NCBI GenBank assembly: GCA_964293585.1
Contig: CAXYYS010000006.1
Coordinates: 1-64,000 of the forward strand
Reading direction: 5' to 3'
Source of the DNA: JAKVKY01 sp964293585
GTDB taxonomy: Bacteria > Bacillota > Negativicutes > Acidaminococcales > Acidaminococcaceae
Length of the DNA: 64,000 bases
Shown here: in pieces, positions 44,027 to 51,646 of the stretch
How the letters are laid out: each line of letters opens with the position of its first letter
Numbering within the stretch: position 1 is the stretch's first letter
Notes under the pieces: generated by a model
Told to the model about the DNA's origin: nothing
Database searches by the model: none
The model's input: only the letters and a program-made list of their open reading frames with translations
Made by a program: the position numbers and the translations under genes

Positions 44027-45889
44027 TTATTTAGGCTCCGGCTGTTTGCCTGCCGCCCACTGCAAGGTGCCGCCAAAAAACGCCATGGCCTTGCGGGCCG
44101 ATGTACCCATCGCCGCTTCCGGTACCGCTTCCGTCTTAGCCGTTACTTTTTTTTTAGGCGCGGCCGGTTTAGCTGTTTCCAGCACGCAGCTTAACTTAAT
44201 GGTCCTGCGGCTGACCCGGAGCAGAGCATCCTCAAAGCTGGCCCGGTAATCCGGCTGCTGCATCCGGTCACAGGTAAACTTGTTCTTAAAGCCCAGGGTA
44301 AGCACGTCGCCCTCCAGGGACAGCACCGATGCCGTCAGCGCGCAGGCAAACATAGACATCTTGCCTTCGCCTTTCAGGAGTTCCCGGGCCTGGGTCCAGT
44401 AAGCATCGCCCGTGGCCCAGTCGCCGCTATAGGGTTGCACCGGCTGGGGCGCGACAACTTTTGGCTCTGCCGCAACCTTGGGCGCGACAATTTTTGGTTC
44501 TGCCGCAACTTGCGGCGCTGCAATTTTTGGTTCTGCCGCAACTTTGGGCGTTGCAACTTTTGGTGCTGCCGTAACTTGCGGCGCTACAACTTTTGGTGCT
44601 ACCGTAACTTGCGGCGCTGCAATTTTTGGCTCTGCCGTAACTTGCGGCGCTACAATTTTTGGCTCTGCCGTAACTTGCGGCGCTACAACTTTTGGTGCTG
44701 CCGCAACTTGCGGCGTTACAACCTGGGGCGCCGCATAGGGCAGCGGTACCCCGCCGGCCACAGCTTTTTCCAGCTGCGCCACCCGGGCCTTTAAAGCCAG
44801 CAGGCTGTCACCCTTGACCTGGCACAAATCGCACAAACACATTTCCGCTACGATGCGGCCCCGGGACAGGAAACGCAATTCTCCCAGCGCCTGGTGTAAA
44901 ACTTCCTGGGCTGCCAGGATGCGCTCCGGAGGGAAGAAAGGCACCAGCTGTTTAAAAGCTGCCGCCGTATCCGTCACATAAATCTGCTGATAATCCGGCG
45001 CCGCCTGAAACAGCAACAGCGAACGCAGATATTCTTCTATCTCTAACAGGATCTGGGCAATATCCTTGCCCTGTTCCAACAATTTGGCGAAAATTTCCAG
45101 GGCTGCCGCCGGCTGGCTCTGCCCCACGGCCGCCATCAGCTGCCGCAGGATTTCCCGTCCTACGATGCCTCGTACGCTGCGCACCGTCTCACCGGTTACC
45201 TGCTCCGCCATGACGCCGCACTGCTCCAGCAAACTTAAAGCGTCACGCATACCGCCTTCCGAAGCCGCCGCGATCAGCTGCAAAGCCTCGTCGTCCGCCT
45301 TAATATCACTGCCGGCTGCCACCTTGCGCAAATGGTCCACGATCTCCTCCTGGGTCAGCGGATGGAAATCAAAACGCTGACAGCGGGAATGAATCGTCGG
45401 CAGGATCTTTTGCGGTTCCGTGGTGGCCAGGATGAACACCACATGGGCCGGCGGTTCCTCCAGCGTCTTAAGCAGCGCGTTGCAGGCTTCCGTGGTCAGC
45501 ATATGGGCCTCGTCGATGATATAGACCTTGTAGCGGCAGTTCACCGGTGCAAAGTCCGCGTTCTTATTCAGGTTCTTAATATCTTCCACGCCGCGGTTCG
45601 ACGCCGCATCCAGTTCCTGCACATCCATGGATGTGCCTTCCGTGATCTGGACACAGTTGCCGCATTTGCCGCAGGGCGTAGCTGTAGGACCGTGCTCACA
45701 GTTCAGCGCCTTGGCAAAGATGCGCGCCGTGGTGGTCTTGCCCGTACCCCGGGGACCGGTAAACAGATAAGCATGGGCAATCCTGCCCGTGGTCAGGGCA
45801 TTACTTAAAGCCTGTTTGATTGGCTGCTGCCCTACCAGGCTGTCAAAATCCTGAGGACGCCAGCGCAAATATAAAGTTACATAAGCCAT
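44027..45889 (-). CDS. dnaX: DNA polymerase III subunit gamma/tau
   Basis: Clamp-loader ATPase. 620 residues: AAA+ domain (1 to about 230; GPRGTGKTTTARIFA, zinc cluster around CGKCGNC, IIDEAHMLTTEA, FILATTEPQKI), clamp-loader collar (about 245-365), a linker with eight near-perfect 11-residue repeats (about 395-480), and a C-terminal domain (about 490-620). Near the end (codons 579-581) lies an A9 run where slippage would end the protein 39 residues early. Preceded by the SRP RNA gene, as in Bacillus. Confidence 0.97.
   Translation of the reverse strand: MAYVTLYLRWRPQDFDSLVGQQPIKQALSNALTTGRIAHAYLFTGPRGTGKTTTARIFAKALNCEHGPTATPCGKCGNCVQITEGTSMDVQELDAASNRGVEDIKNLNKNADFAPVNCRYKVYIIDEAHMLTTEACNALLKTLEEPPAHVVFILATTEPQKILPTIHSRCQRFDFHPLTQEEIVDHLRKVAAGSDIKADDEALQLIAAASEGGMRDALSLLEQCGVMAEQVTGETVRSVRGIVGREILRQLMAAVGQSQPAAALEIFAKLLEQGKDIAQILLEIEEYLRSLLLFQAAPDYQQIYVTDTAAAFKQLVPFFPPERILAAQEVLHQALGELRFLSRGRIVAEMCLCDLCQVKGDSLLALKARVAQLEKAVAGGVPLPYAAPQVVTPQVAAAPKVVAPQVTAEPKIVAPQVTAEPKIAAPQVTVAPKVVAPQVTAAPKVATPKVAAEPKIAAPQVAAEPKIVAPKVAAEPKVVAPQPVQPYSGDWATGDAYWTQARELLKGEGKMSMFACALTASVLSLEGDVLTLGFKNKFTCDRMQQPDYRASFEDALLRVSRRTIKLSCVLETAKPAAPKKKVTAKTEAVPEAAMGTSARKAMAFFGGTLQWAAGKQPEPK
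44448..44711 (-). repeat. 33-bp tandem repeat inside dnaX (eight units)
   Basis: Eight consecutive 33-bp units, each coding an 11-residue Pro/Ala/Val/Lys unit of the type VAPQVTAEPKI. Units differ by few bases and keep the frame. They lengthen the linker between the clamp-loader part and the C-terminal domain of DnaX. Confidence 0.92.
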
Positions 45890-45950
45890 AGCGGTTTTCC
45901 TCCATTATTTTATTATTATACCAAAAAACCGCGCCAAACAAAAGCAAACA

Positions 45951-45993
45951 AAAACCGCCAGCCGGGAACCGGTTAAACGGTACCTGCTGACGG
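45951..45993 (-). terminator. terminator of the SRP RNA
   Basis: An 8-bp outer stem (45955-45962 with 45986-45993, one G-U pair) with further inner pairing, followed on the minus strand by T4-5. It lies just 3' of the SRP RNA and 60 nt before dnaX. Confidence 0.75.
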
Positions 45994-46008
45994 CTTACGG
46001 TGATTTCC

Positions 46009-46132
46009 CTGTAGGACCACAGCAACCGGCACCCCCGCGGCACATGCTGTATCTGCTTAGTGCTGCTTCCTTCCGGACCTGACACGGTTCACAGTCATAC
46101 ATTGCGCAGGACCTGCTGCTGCGGCCCTACAG
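46009..46132 (-). ncRNA. ffs: signal recognition particle RNA (4.5S-type)
   Basis: RNA of the SRP, which with Ffh targets membrane proteins. The universal helix-8 sequence is present on the minus strand: GTCAGGTCCGGAAGGAAGCA followed by GCACTAAGCAG. The two ends are complementary (CTGTAGG/CCTACAG), giving a molecule of about 124 nt, slightly longer than E. coli 4.5S and without the Bacillus Alu domain. Exact ends are inferred from the terminal pairing. It sits between tRNA-Ser and dnaX. Confidence 0.92.
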
Positions 46133-46147
46133 AAAAACCCCCGGATG

Positions 46148-46168
46148 AAAAAAGCCGCCGGGGCGGCC
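46148..46168 (-). terminator. terminator between tRNA-Ser and SRP RNA
   Basis: GCCGCC/GGCGGC GC-rich hairpin (46154-46167) followed on the minus strand by T6. It can separate the tRNA transcript from the SRP RNA, though the gap is short and partial read-through is possible. Confidence 0.7.
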
Positions 46169-46178
46169 CAAATTTTAA

Positions 46179-46268
46179 TGGCGGAGAGAGAGGGATTCGA
46201 ACCCTCGATACGATTTCTCGTATACACGCTTTCCAGGCGTGCACCTTCAACCACTCGGTCATCTCTCC
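46179..46268 (-). tRNA. tRNA-Ser (GGA anticodon)
   Basis: Cloverleaf with acceptor stem GGAGAGA/TCTCTCC, D-loop beginning TGACCGAGTGG, anticodon stem CACGC/GCGTG around loop CTGGAAA (anticodon GGA, reads UCC/UCU), a long variable arm (TATACGAG/TCGTATCG type) as in class II tRNAs, and T-arm GAGGGTTCGAATCCCTC. The 3' CCA is encoded (46181-46179). Confidence 0.96.
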
Positions 46269-46299
46269 GGGTTGAAACGTGAAACAAAAATATGAAATT

Positions 46300-46329
46300 A
46301 TTTGCGGCTAAAATTAATCAGCCGCAAAT
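46300..46329 (-). terminator. stem-loop between the UspA gene and tRNA-Ser
   Basis: A perfect 10-bp stem (46300-46309 with 46320-46329) around 10 nt. Poor T-run on the minus strand. The predicted start of the tRNA transcript falls at its upstream edge, so it may terminate the usp transcript or cap the tRNA leader. Confidence 0.45.
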
Positions 46330-46332
46330 AAA

Positions 46333-46361
46333 AGTATACCTAGATTTCCGCATTCTGTCAA
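46333..46361 (-). promoter_or_regulatory. near-consensus promoter of tRNA-Ser / SRP RNA / dnaX
   Basis: Minus strand TTGACA (46361-46356), 17-bp spacer, TATACT (46338-46333). Among the strongest promoters in the window, fitting a stable-RNA gene. Start predicted near 46326. Confidence 0.9.
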
Positions 46362-46378
46362 GGCATTCTCACTAAATT

Positions 46379-47218
46379 CTATTCTTCATCTTCGCCCCGA
46401 CCCGGCATAATCAACAGGGAACAAGGGGTGTTCAGGGTAATATTTTGCGCGGTGCTGCCCATGAGCAGTCCCTTTACCAGACCGGCGCCGGTCTTGCCCG
46501 TACAAATCAGGGTGCATTTTTCGGTTTCCGCCAGACGGCATACTTCCTTGGAAGCGATGCCCTGATCAATAATATAGCGGGCGGGAATGCCGAAAGTCTT
46601 CATCTCTTCCACCATTTCCTGGAGCATGTTCTGAGCAGTCTCCCGTTTTACCCGCAGCTCATCCTCGCTGCGAAAACGCTCCAGCACATGGACAAACAAA
46701 ATTTCGCCCACATGGTCGTGCATATTGCGCAGCACGCTTAACCCTACCAGGGATTTGCGGGAAAAATCCGTGGGCACCAGTATGCGCTCCAGATAATTTT
46801 CCCGGGCGTGCTCCTCTTTCACGATCAGCACCGGTACTAAGGACGAACGGGCCACATCAAAAGTCATGCTGCCCCGGAAGGCGCTTTCAAATAAACCTTT
46901 ACCGTGGGAAACCAGGCAGAGCAGATCCACATCCCGCCCCACCGAGGCGCTGAGGATACCGTTCAAAGGTACCGGGTTATATTCCCAGACGATGGAAACA
47001 TTATCATAACCGGCTTTATGCAGGTCCTTTTCGTAACCCTGCAGCTGGCTGAAAGTTTTTTTATAATAGCTGCTGTTGATGTCCTGGTCCTCTTCCCTGG
47101 CTGCCACGTGCAGCAGGTACACCTCGGTCTCCGTGTCCGGACACAAACTGTAAAACGCTCCTAACAAGTCATCCGTCCGTTCCGACATATCCATGGCCAG
47201 CATCACTTTGTCAAACAT
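46379..47218 (-). CDS. tandem universal stress protein (two UspA domains)
   Basis: 279 residues with two UspA-fold domains (about 1-140 and 145-279). Domain 1 starts FDKVMLAMDMSE; domain 2 starts RILVPTDFSRKS. The ATP-binding motif G-x2-G-x9-GS is complete in domain 2 (GKTGAGLVKGLLMGST) and degenerate in domain 1 (SHGKGLFESAFRGSM). ATG 47218 is chosen because GGAGG is 8 nt upstream; an ATG two codons earlier is too close. The role is inferred to be stress or energy-state sensing; no partner gene is adjacent. Confidence 0.92.
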   Translation of the reverse strand: MFDKVMLAMDMSERTDDLLGAFYSLCPDTETEVYLLHVAAREEDQDINSSYYKKTFSQLQGYEKDLHKAGYDNVSIVWEYNPVPLNGILSASVGRDVDLLCLVSHGKGLFESAFRGSMTFDVARSSLVPVLIVKEEHARENYLERILVPTDFSRKSLVGLSVLRNMHDHVGEILFVHVLERFRSEDELRVKRETAQNMLQEMVEEMKTFGIPARYIIDQGIASKEVCRLAETEKCTLICTGKTGAGLVKGLLMGSTAQNITLNTPCSLLIMPGRGEDEE

Positions 47219-47277
47219 GTGCATATCCTCCCCTTCTTTCGGTGCTTCGCTAAAGATTCTCTGTCCGCAAAATTAAC

Positions 47278-47306
47278 TTGTCTACATTTACAAGATGCCT
47301 TATAAT
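47278..47306 (+). promoter_or_regulatory. candidate promoter of the CorA-like gene
   Basis: TTGTCT (47278-47283), 17-bp spacer, TATAAT (47301-47306), in the 180-nt gap divergent from the usp gene. Leader of about 90 nt. Confidence 0.55.
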
Positions 47307-47404
47307 TTTATTATAATAGGTTTAGGGCATTGTGGCAAGCAAGAGCCTCGCCATACGTACCATCTCTATGCCCGTATCTGCCTGTTTGACAAAGGAGGAA
47401 GAAC

Positions 47405-48307
47405 ATGCTTAAGGACCTGCAAAAATCCACCACCCCGGCGGCTCCCGCCAGATGCTGGTCTGACTATACTTTTTCTGCGGGTAAGGATGTCATCCTGGAC
47501 CTGTACCACAAGCTGGACCTGCGGCTGGATACACAAAAGTGCCTGGAAAACCGGCACCAGGCTTCGGTATTTCTCCACAGCCCGGGCAAAGATGTCTGCA
47601 TCTGCCGCTATCTGTACAACGACAACGGCATCGCCACCCGGGGCGAAAACCTGGGTCTGATCCTGCTGCCGGAGAAAATCGTGACCCTGCGGCACGGCAG
47701 CGACCTGCTTTTTACCAGCCTCAGCCAGACCCTGGCGCCGCTGCCGTCACAAGAAATTACTCCGTCCGACATCTTCCAGACTATCTTACAAAAAATTTAC
47801 CATAGCACCGTGACCGTGCTGCTCGGTTTTGACGAAACCTTGTCTTCCTGGCAGCAGGATTTAGAAAAGGACGGCTCTCTGCCGGAAGGCCGGGAACTAT
47901 CACATATGAACGCTGCCCTGGGCGAAGCTGCCAGCATCGTCTCCGGCCATCAGCAGCTGCTGAATGCCTTTCCGGAAAAACTGGGACTGAGCGCCACCGG
48001 CGTCAACAGCCGGGGCTACGGGATGCTGCAGGCCGAATGTGCCAACATGCAGCTGGTCCTGAACAGCTGTCTCTTTACCATCAGTGCCCTGCAGAAGGCC
48101 CGGGAACAGGAACTACTGGCCAGGAACACGGCGGCTATTCACAACCTGACTACTCTGTGCGCCGTCTTCCTGCCCATTATCTTCATCGCCGCCCTGTACG
48201 GGATGCGTTTTGAGAATATGCCTGAGCTCAAAGCGGCCTGGGGCTACGTAATCTGCGTGGCAGTCATGGCCGTGGTAGCGCTGGTGGCCTGGTGGCAAAG
48301 CAGGTGA
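47405..48307 (+). CDS. CorA-like divalent cation transporter with GMR instead of GMN
   Basis: CorA-family membrane protein, 300 residues: an N-terminal cytoplasmic domain, a long helix, and two C-terminal membrane helices (about 247-265 and 278-297). The pore signature that is YGMNF in CorA reads YGMRF here (Arg268, codon CGT at 48206-48208), while the following MPEL is normal. In CorA the Asn is needed for Mg2+ selection, so this protein may transport something else, be regulated differently, or be inactive. GGAGG precedes the ATG. It is otherwise full length and free of stops. Confidence 0.85.
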   Translation: MLKDLQKSTTPAAPARCWSDYTFSAGKDVILDLYHKLDLRLDTQKCLENRHQASVFLHSPGKDVCICRYLYNDNGIATRGENLGLILLPEKIVTLRHGSDLLFTSLSQTLAPLPSQEITPSDIFQTILQKIYHSTVTVLLGFDETLSSWQQDLEKDGSLPEGRELSHMNAALGEAASIVSGHQQLLNAFPEKLGLSATGVNSRGYGMLQAECANMQLVLNSCLFTISALQKAREQELLARNTAAIHNLTTLCAVFLPIIFIAALYGMRFENMPELKAAWGYVICVAVMAVVALVAWWQSR

Positions 48308-48357
48308 GCGCACTCCAGACAGCGTGCAATTTGCCGTTGCTGTGAGCGAGTGTGACT

Positions 48358-48576
48358 AGCAACAGTTACTACCTAGAAAAGGGATAGGGGAAAGTCTTTA
48401 CGCTCAGAGCTGCGGTCTGCTGTTTTAATGGACTGCTGCAGCTGCTCGCATGCTGTTCCCGGTCTGTGACCGGGCCTTCATGCTCGCCGCGCTTCGCAGT
48501 CCTATTAAAACTACGCATCCCTCCGCATTCGCGTAGCGACTTTCCCCTCTTCCTTCATCTGCGTAACGGCTGCAAC
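48358..48576. repeat. 219-bp nested imperfect palindrome in a gene-free stretch
   Basis: The 520-nt gap between the convergent CorA-like and FAD-oxidase genes holds no gene. Most of it folds as one long hairpin about centre 48467: core CCCGGTC-TGT-GACCGGG (48458-48474), GTTTTAATGGACTGC (48422-48436) against 48496-48511 with one bulge, GGGGAAAGTC (48387-48396) against 48538-48547 with TACGC/GCGTA beside it, and an outer pair (48358-48369 with 48561-48576). Either a structured RNA or a palindromic mobile-element relic. Confidence 0.75.
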
Positions 48577-48613
48577 AACATTGTTCTCATCTTCTTCATC
48601 CTTAAAAACAACT

Positions 48614-48653
48614 AGTCCCGGGCAACAGATTTTATCTGTCGTCCGGGACTTTT
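48614..48653 (+). terminator. terminator-like hairpin downstream of the CorA-like gene
   Basis: AGTCCCGG/CCGGGACT outer stem (48614-48621 with 48643-48650) and ACAGAT/ATCTGT inner stem, followed by TTTT. Likely ends plus-strand transcription. Confidence 0.65.
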
Positions 48654-48669
48654 ATCTTAGAAGTAGCAA

Positions 48670-48799
48670 GCCGCAGGTGAGCGCCTTGGTGCAGCACTAT
48701 GCTACGGCACGACGCAGCCGCCGGAGCGGCGGCGACTAAAAACTTTATAATAACAAAAATGCCGCAGCGAGTGCGTCAACTAAGACGCTCACCTGCGGC
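48670..48799. repeat. inverted repeat of a 14-bp sequence, 102 bp apart
   Basis: GCCGCAGGTGAGCG (48670-48683) occurs inverted at 48786-48799, with a GCCGCC-GGAGC-GGCGGC hairpin (48717-48733) between. A third copy of the core CAGGTGAGCGC overlaps the end of the CorA-like gene (48301-48311). Confidence 0.6.
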
Positions 48800-48801
48800 A
48801 T
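48755..48801 (-). terminator. terminator of the FAD-oxidase operon
   Basis: ATGCCGCAG/CTGCGGCAT stem (48759-48767 with 48793-48801) with an inner GAGTGCGTC/GACGCTC stem, followed on the minus strand by T5. It lies 27 nt past the oxidase stop. Confidence 0.85.
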
Positions 48802-48827
48802 TATTCTTTTAAATTAAAACTTCCGCC

Positions 48828-50225
48828 TCAGACATTAAAAATCTTGCCCGGGTTCAAAATATCCTTGGGATCCAGCGCCCGCTTAATGGCGCGCATCATG
48901 TTCAGCTCTACCGGATCCGTAACCTTTTCCATGGCCGCCAGTTTCTTGGCGCCGATGGCGTGTTCGCCGGACAGGCGGCCGCCCAGGCTGTACACATACG
49001 GATAGGCGATAGCGTGGAAGCCGTTCACCTGGTCTTCCCACTCCTGGTCAGTCATGTCGCCCTTCAAAAGCTGGAAATGCAAGTTGCCGTCGCCGGCATG
49101 GGCCAGGCAGAACAGATTGAACTTAAAATCTTTGGATACATCCATCAGATGGGTGATGCAGTTGGCAATCTGGTCCACAGGTACCACCAGATCGTCGCTG
49201 CTGCCGATCAGGCTGATAGAACGGGTGGATTCCAGGCAGTTCCGGCGCAGGTTCCACACCCGGTCGTCTGCTTCCAGCACGTCCACGGCGCCACTGCTTT
49301 CGCAAATTTCATCCAGCTGCTCCATCTTCGTGTCCAGTTCGTCCTCGTTAAAAGTTTCGATAGTCACAATCAGGTAACAACCATCCTCGTAGTGAGGCAG
49401 CTTGGTCTCGCAGTAGTCGCTGCTGCTGCGGACAAACTTGTTGTCCATAAATTCCACGCTGGTAGGATTCAGGCCCGCCTTAATCAGGTTGGGCACCAGG
49501 GTTACGGCCTTGTGCAGGTCCGTAAAAATGGCCAGCAGGTCCAGACGATACGGAGGCAGGGGCAGTAATTTCAAAGTAGCCTTGGTGATAATACCCAGGG
49601 TGCCTTCGCTGCCCATGATCAGTTGTTCCAGGCAGTAGCCGGTAGATTTTTTCTTCAGCCGGGCGCCTAAATTTACAATCTCGCCGGTCGGAGTAACCAC
49701 TTCCACGGCATAAATCTGGTCCCGGGTAGTGCCGTAACGGACGGCCCGGTTACCGCCGGCATTAGTGGCGATGTTACCGCCAATCATACAGCTGTCGGCG
49801 CTGCAGGGATCGCCGGCGTACAGCAAATTCTTGGCCTTGGCCGCTTCCTGAATCTCTTTGGTCAGAGCGCCGGCTTCTACTACCATGTACATGCCGGCTT
49901 CGTTAATCTCCACAATCTTGTGCATCCGTTCCATGAGCAGCACGATGCCGCCGCAGACGGGGATAGCGCCGCAGGAAACGCTGGTACCGGCGCTGCGGGG
50001 CGTTACCGGCACGTTAAACTGGTTGGCGATCTGCATCACCTTGGCCACTTCTTCCGTACTGCCGGGGAGCACTACCACCTCAGGTTTATGGAACAAACGG
50101 GGGTCTGTTTCCTCATCGGTCTGGTACTTGGTCAGAGTTTCCGGGTCGTTCTTCACAAATTCAGCACCCAGGGCTGCTTTCAGGGCGGCCAGGACTGCTT
50201 CCGTCACGGGATTATAATGAGCCAT
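48828..50225 (-). CDS. FAD-linked 2-hydroxyacid oxidase/dehydrogenase (GlcD/D-LDH family), copy B
   Basis: Flavoenzyme oxidising a D-2-hydroxyacid (glycolate, D-lactate or D-2-hydroxyglutarate). 465 residues: FAD-binding domain with PRSAGTSVS, GDPCSADSCMIGGNIATNAG (about 138-157) and MGSEGTLGIITKATL, then the C-terminal domain with the catalytic AHAGDGNLH and the final LNPGKIF. It follows a close paralogue by 12 nt. The acceptor could be an electron-transfer flavoprotein or a quinone; none is encoded beside it. Substrate not assignable from the sequence alone. Confidence 0.9.
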   Translation of the reverse strand: MAHYNPVTEAVLAALKAALGAEFVKNDPETLTKYQTDEETDPRLFHKPEVVVLPGSTEEVAKVMQIANQFNVPVTPRSAGTSVSCGAIPVCGGIVLLMERMHKIVEINEAGMYMVVEAGALTKEIQEAAKAKNLLYAGDPCSADSCMIGGNIATNAGGNRAVRYGTTRDQIYAVEVVTPTGEIVNLGARLKKKSTGYCLEQLIMGSEGTLGIITKATLKLLPLPPYRLDLLAIFTDLHKAVTLVPNLIKAGLNPTSVEFMDNKFVRSSSDYCETKLPHYEDGCYLIVTIETFNEDELDTKMEQLDEICESSGAVDVLEADDRVWNLRRNCLESTRSISLIGSSDDLVVPVDQIANCITHLMDVSKDFKFNLFCLAHAGDGNLHFQLLKGDMTDQEWEDQVNGFHAIAYPYVYSLGGRLSGEHAIGAKKLAAMEKVTDPVELNMMRAIKRALDPKDILNPGKIFNV

Positions 50226-50237
50226 GTTGTTCTCTCC

Positions 50238-51629
50238 TTATATATCAAAAATTTTACCGGGGTTTAAAATATTTTGAGGATCCAAAGCTTTCTTAATGGC
50301 TTTCATCATTTCTAATTCGCCCGCCGGGGTATAGGTAGCCATCTCCGGCAGCTTCTTGGCGCCGATGCCGTGCTCGCCGGACAACCTGCCGCCCAGGGCG
50401 TAGGCGTACTCATACACTTCGGCGTGGAACTTGGCCACTTCCGTATCCCAGGTAGCGTCGTCCAGGTCGCATTTGCACAGGCAGAAGTGCAGGTTGCCGT
50501 CGCCGGCATGGGCCAGGGTTAATACCTTAAACGGATATTTCTTGCCGTGTTCTTCCACAAACTTGATGCAATCGGCCACCTTGTCCACCGGTACCACCAC
50601 GTCGTCCGTGATGCTGACGGGGCTAATGACCCGCAGGGATTCCTGGCAGTTGCGGCGCACCTTCCATACCCGGTCGTCCGCTTCCAGAACATCCACGGCG
50701 CCGTTGGCCTCGCACAAAGTATCCAGCTGCTCCATCTTCATGTCCAGCTCATCTTCGCTAAAAGTTTCCACGGTGATGATGATATAGTTGCCATCCTGCA
50801 TATGAGGCAGGGTCAGTTCGCAGAACTGGCAGCTGCTTTGCAGGAAATGATTATCCATAAATTCCACGCTGGTAGGCGCGATACCCGCTTTCAAAACCTT
50901 GGTTACCATATCGGCGGCCTTGGCCACATCCGTGAACACGGCCACCAGGTCAAAACGATACGGAGGCAGGGGCAGTAACTTTAAAGTTGCTTTGGTGATA
51001 ATGCCCAGCGTACCCTCGCTGCCCATGACTAACTGCTCCAGGCAGTAGCCCGTGGATTTTTTCTTCAGCCGGGCGCCCAGGTTCACAATCTCGCCGGTGG
51101 GAGTGACCACCTCAATCTGATAGACCTGGTCCCGGGTGGTGCCGTACCGGACAGCCCGGTTGCCGCCGGCGTTAGTGGCGATGTTACCGCCGATCATACA
51201 ACTGTCGGCGCTGCAGGGATCGCCGGCGTACAGCAAATTTTTGGCCTTGGCCGCTTCCTGAATCTCCTTGGTCAAAGCGCCGGCTTCCACTACCATGTAC
51301 ATGCCGGCTTCGTTCAGTTCTAAAATTTTGTGCATGCGTTCCATGAGCAGTACGATACCGCCCTTCACGGCGATGGCGCCGTCAGACAAACTGGTACCGG
51401 CGCTGCGGACAGTGACAGGTACGCAGGCCTGGTTGGCCAGCTTCACGATCGCCGCTACCTCTTCCGTGCTGCCGGGAGCTACCACGGCTTCCGGCGTATG
51501 GAACTTGTGGGGATTGGTTTCCTCATCGGTCTTGTACTTGTCCAGGGTAGGCGCGTCCGTAAAGACCTGCTCCTTGCCCACGATTTTTTCCAGCCCGGCG
51601 ATAAACTGGGCATCTACCTTGTTATACAC
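50238..51629 (-). CDS. FAD-linked 2-hydroxyacid oxidase/dehydrogenase (GlcD/D-LDH family), copy A
   Basis: Paralogue of the downstream gene, 463 residues, same domains and motifs (VRSAGTSLSDGA, the shared GDPCSADSCMIGGNIATNAG, HAGDGNLH, LNPGKIFDI). The two proteins are nearly identical over about 140 residues of the FAD domain and clearly divergent before and after it. The start is GTG 51629 with GGGGG 7 nt upstream. It follows the flavodoxin/ferredoxin gene by 17 nt, and all three are probably co-transcribed, which suggests that the ferredoxin protein belongs to the same redox process. Confidence 0.9.
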   Translation of the reverse strand: MYNKVDAQFIAGLEKIVGKEQVFTDAPTLDKYKTDEETNPHKFHTPEAVVAPGSTEEVAAIVKLANQACVPVTVRSAGTSLSDGAIAVKGGIVLLMERMHKILELNEAGMYMVVEAGALTKEIQEAAKAKNLLYAGDPCSADSCMIGGNIATNAGGNRAVRYGTTRDQVYQIEVVTPTGEIVNLGARLKKKSTGYCLEQLVMGSEGTLGIITKATLKLLPLPPYRFDLVAVFTDVAKAADMVTKVLKAGIAPTSVEFMDNHFLQSSCQFCELTLPHMQDGNYIIITVETFSEDELDMKMEQLDTLCEANGAVDVLEADDRVWKVRRNCQESLRVISPVSITDDVVVPVDKVADCIKFVEEHGKKYPFKVLTLAHAGDGNLHFCLCKCDLDDATWDTEVAKFHAEVYEYAYALGGRLSGEHGIGAKKLPEMATYTPAGELEMMKAIKKALDPQNILNPGKIFDI

Positions 51630-51646
51630 TCTTATTCCCCCTAAAC

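Noticed and set aside
44448..44711. Regular 33-bp repeats resembling a CRISPR array
   Set aside because: There are no unique spacers; the units are contiguous, in frame with dnaX and code a linker. No cas genes are present.
44435..44794. A plus-strand open frame with repeated Asn-Phe-Trp-Cys-Arg-Asn units
   Set aside because: It is the exact antisense of the dnaX linker repeats; dnaX is full length and the frame has no ribosome site.
48828..51629. Assembly duplication of one FAD oxidase gene
   Set aside because: The two copies differ clearly outside the central block and have different starts and flanks, so both are real genes.
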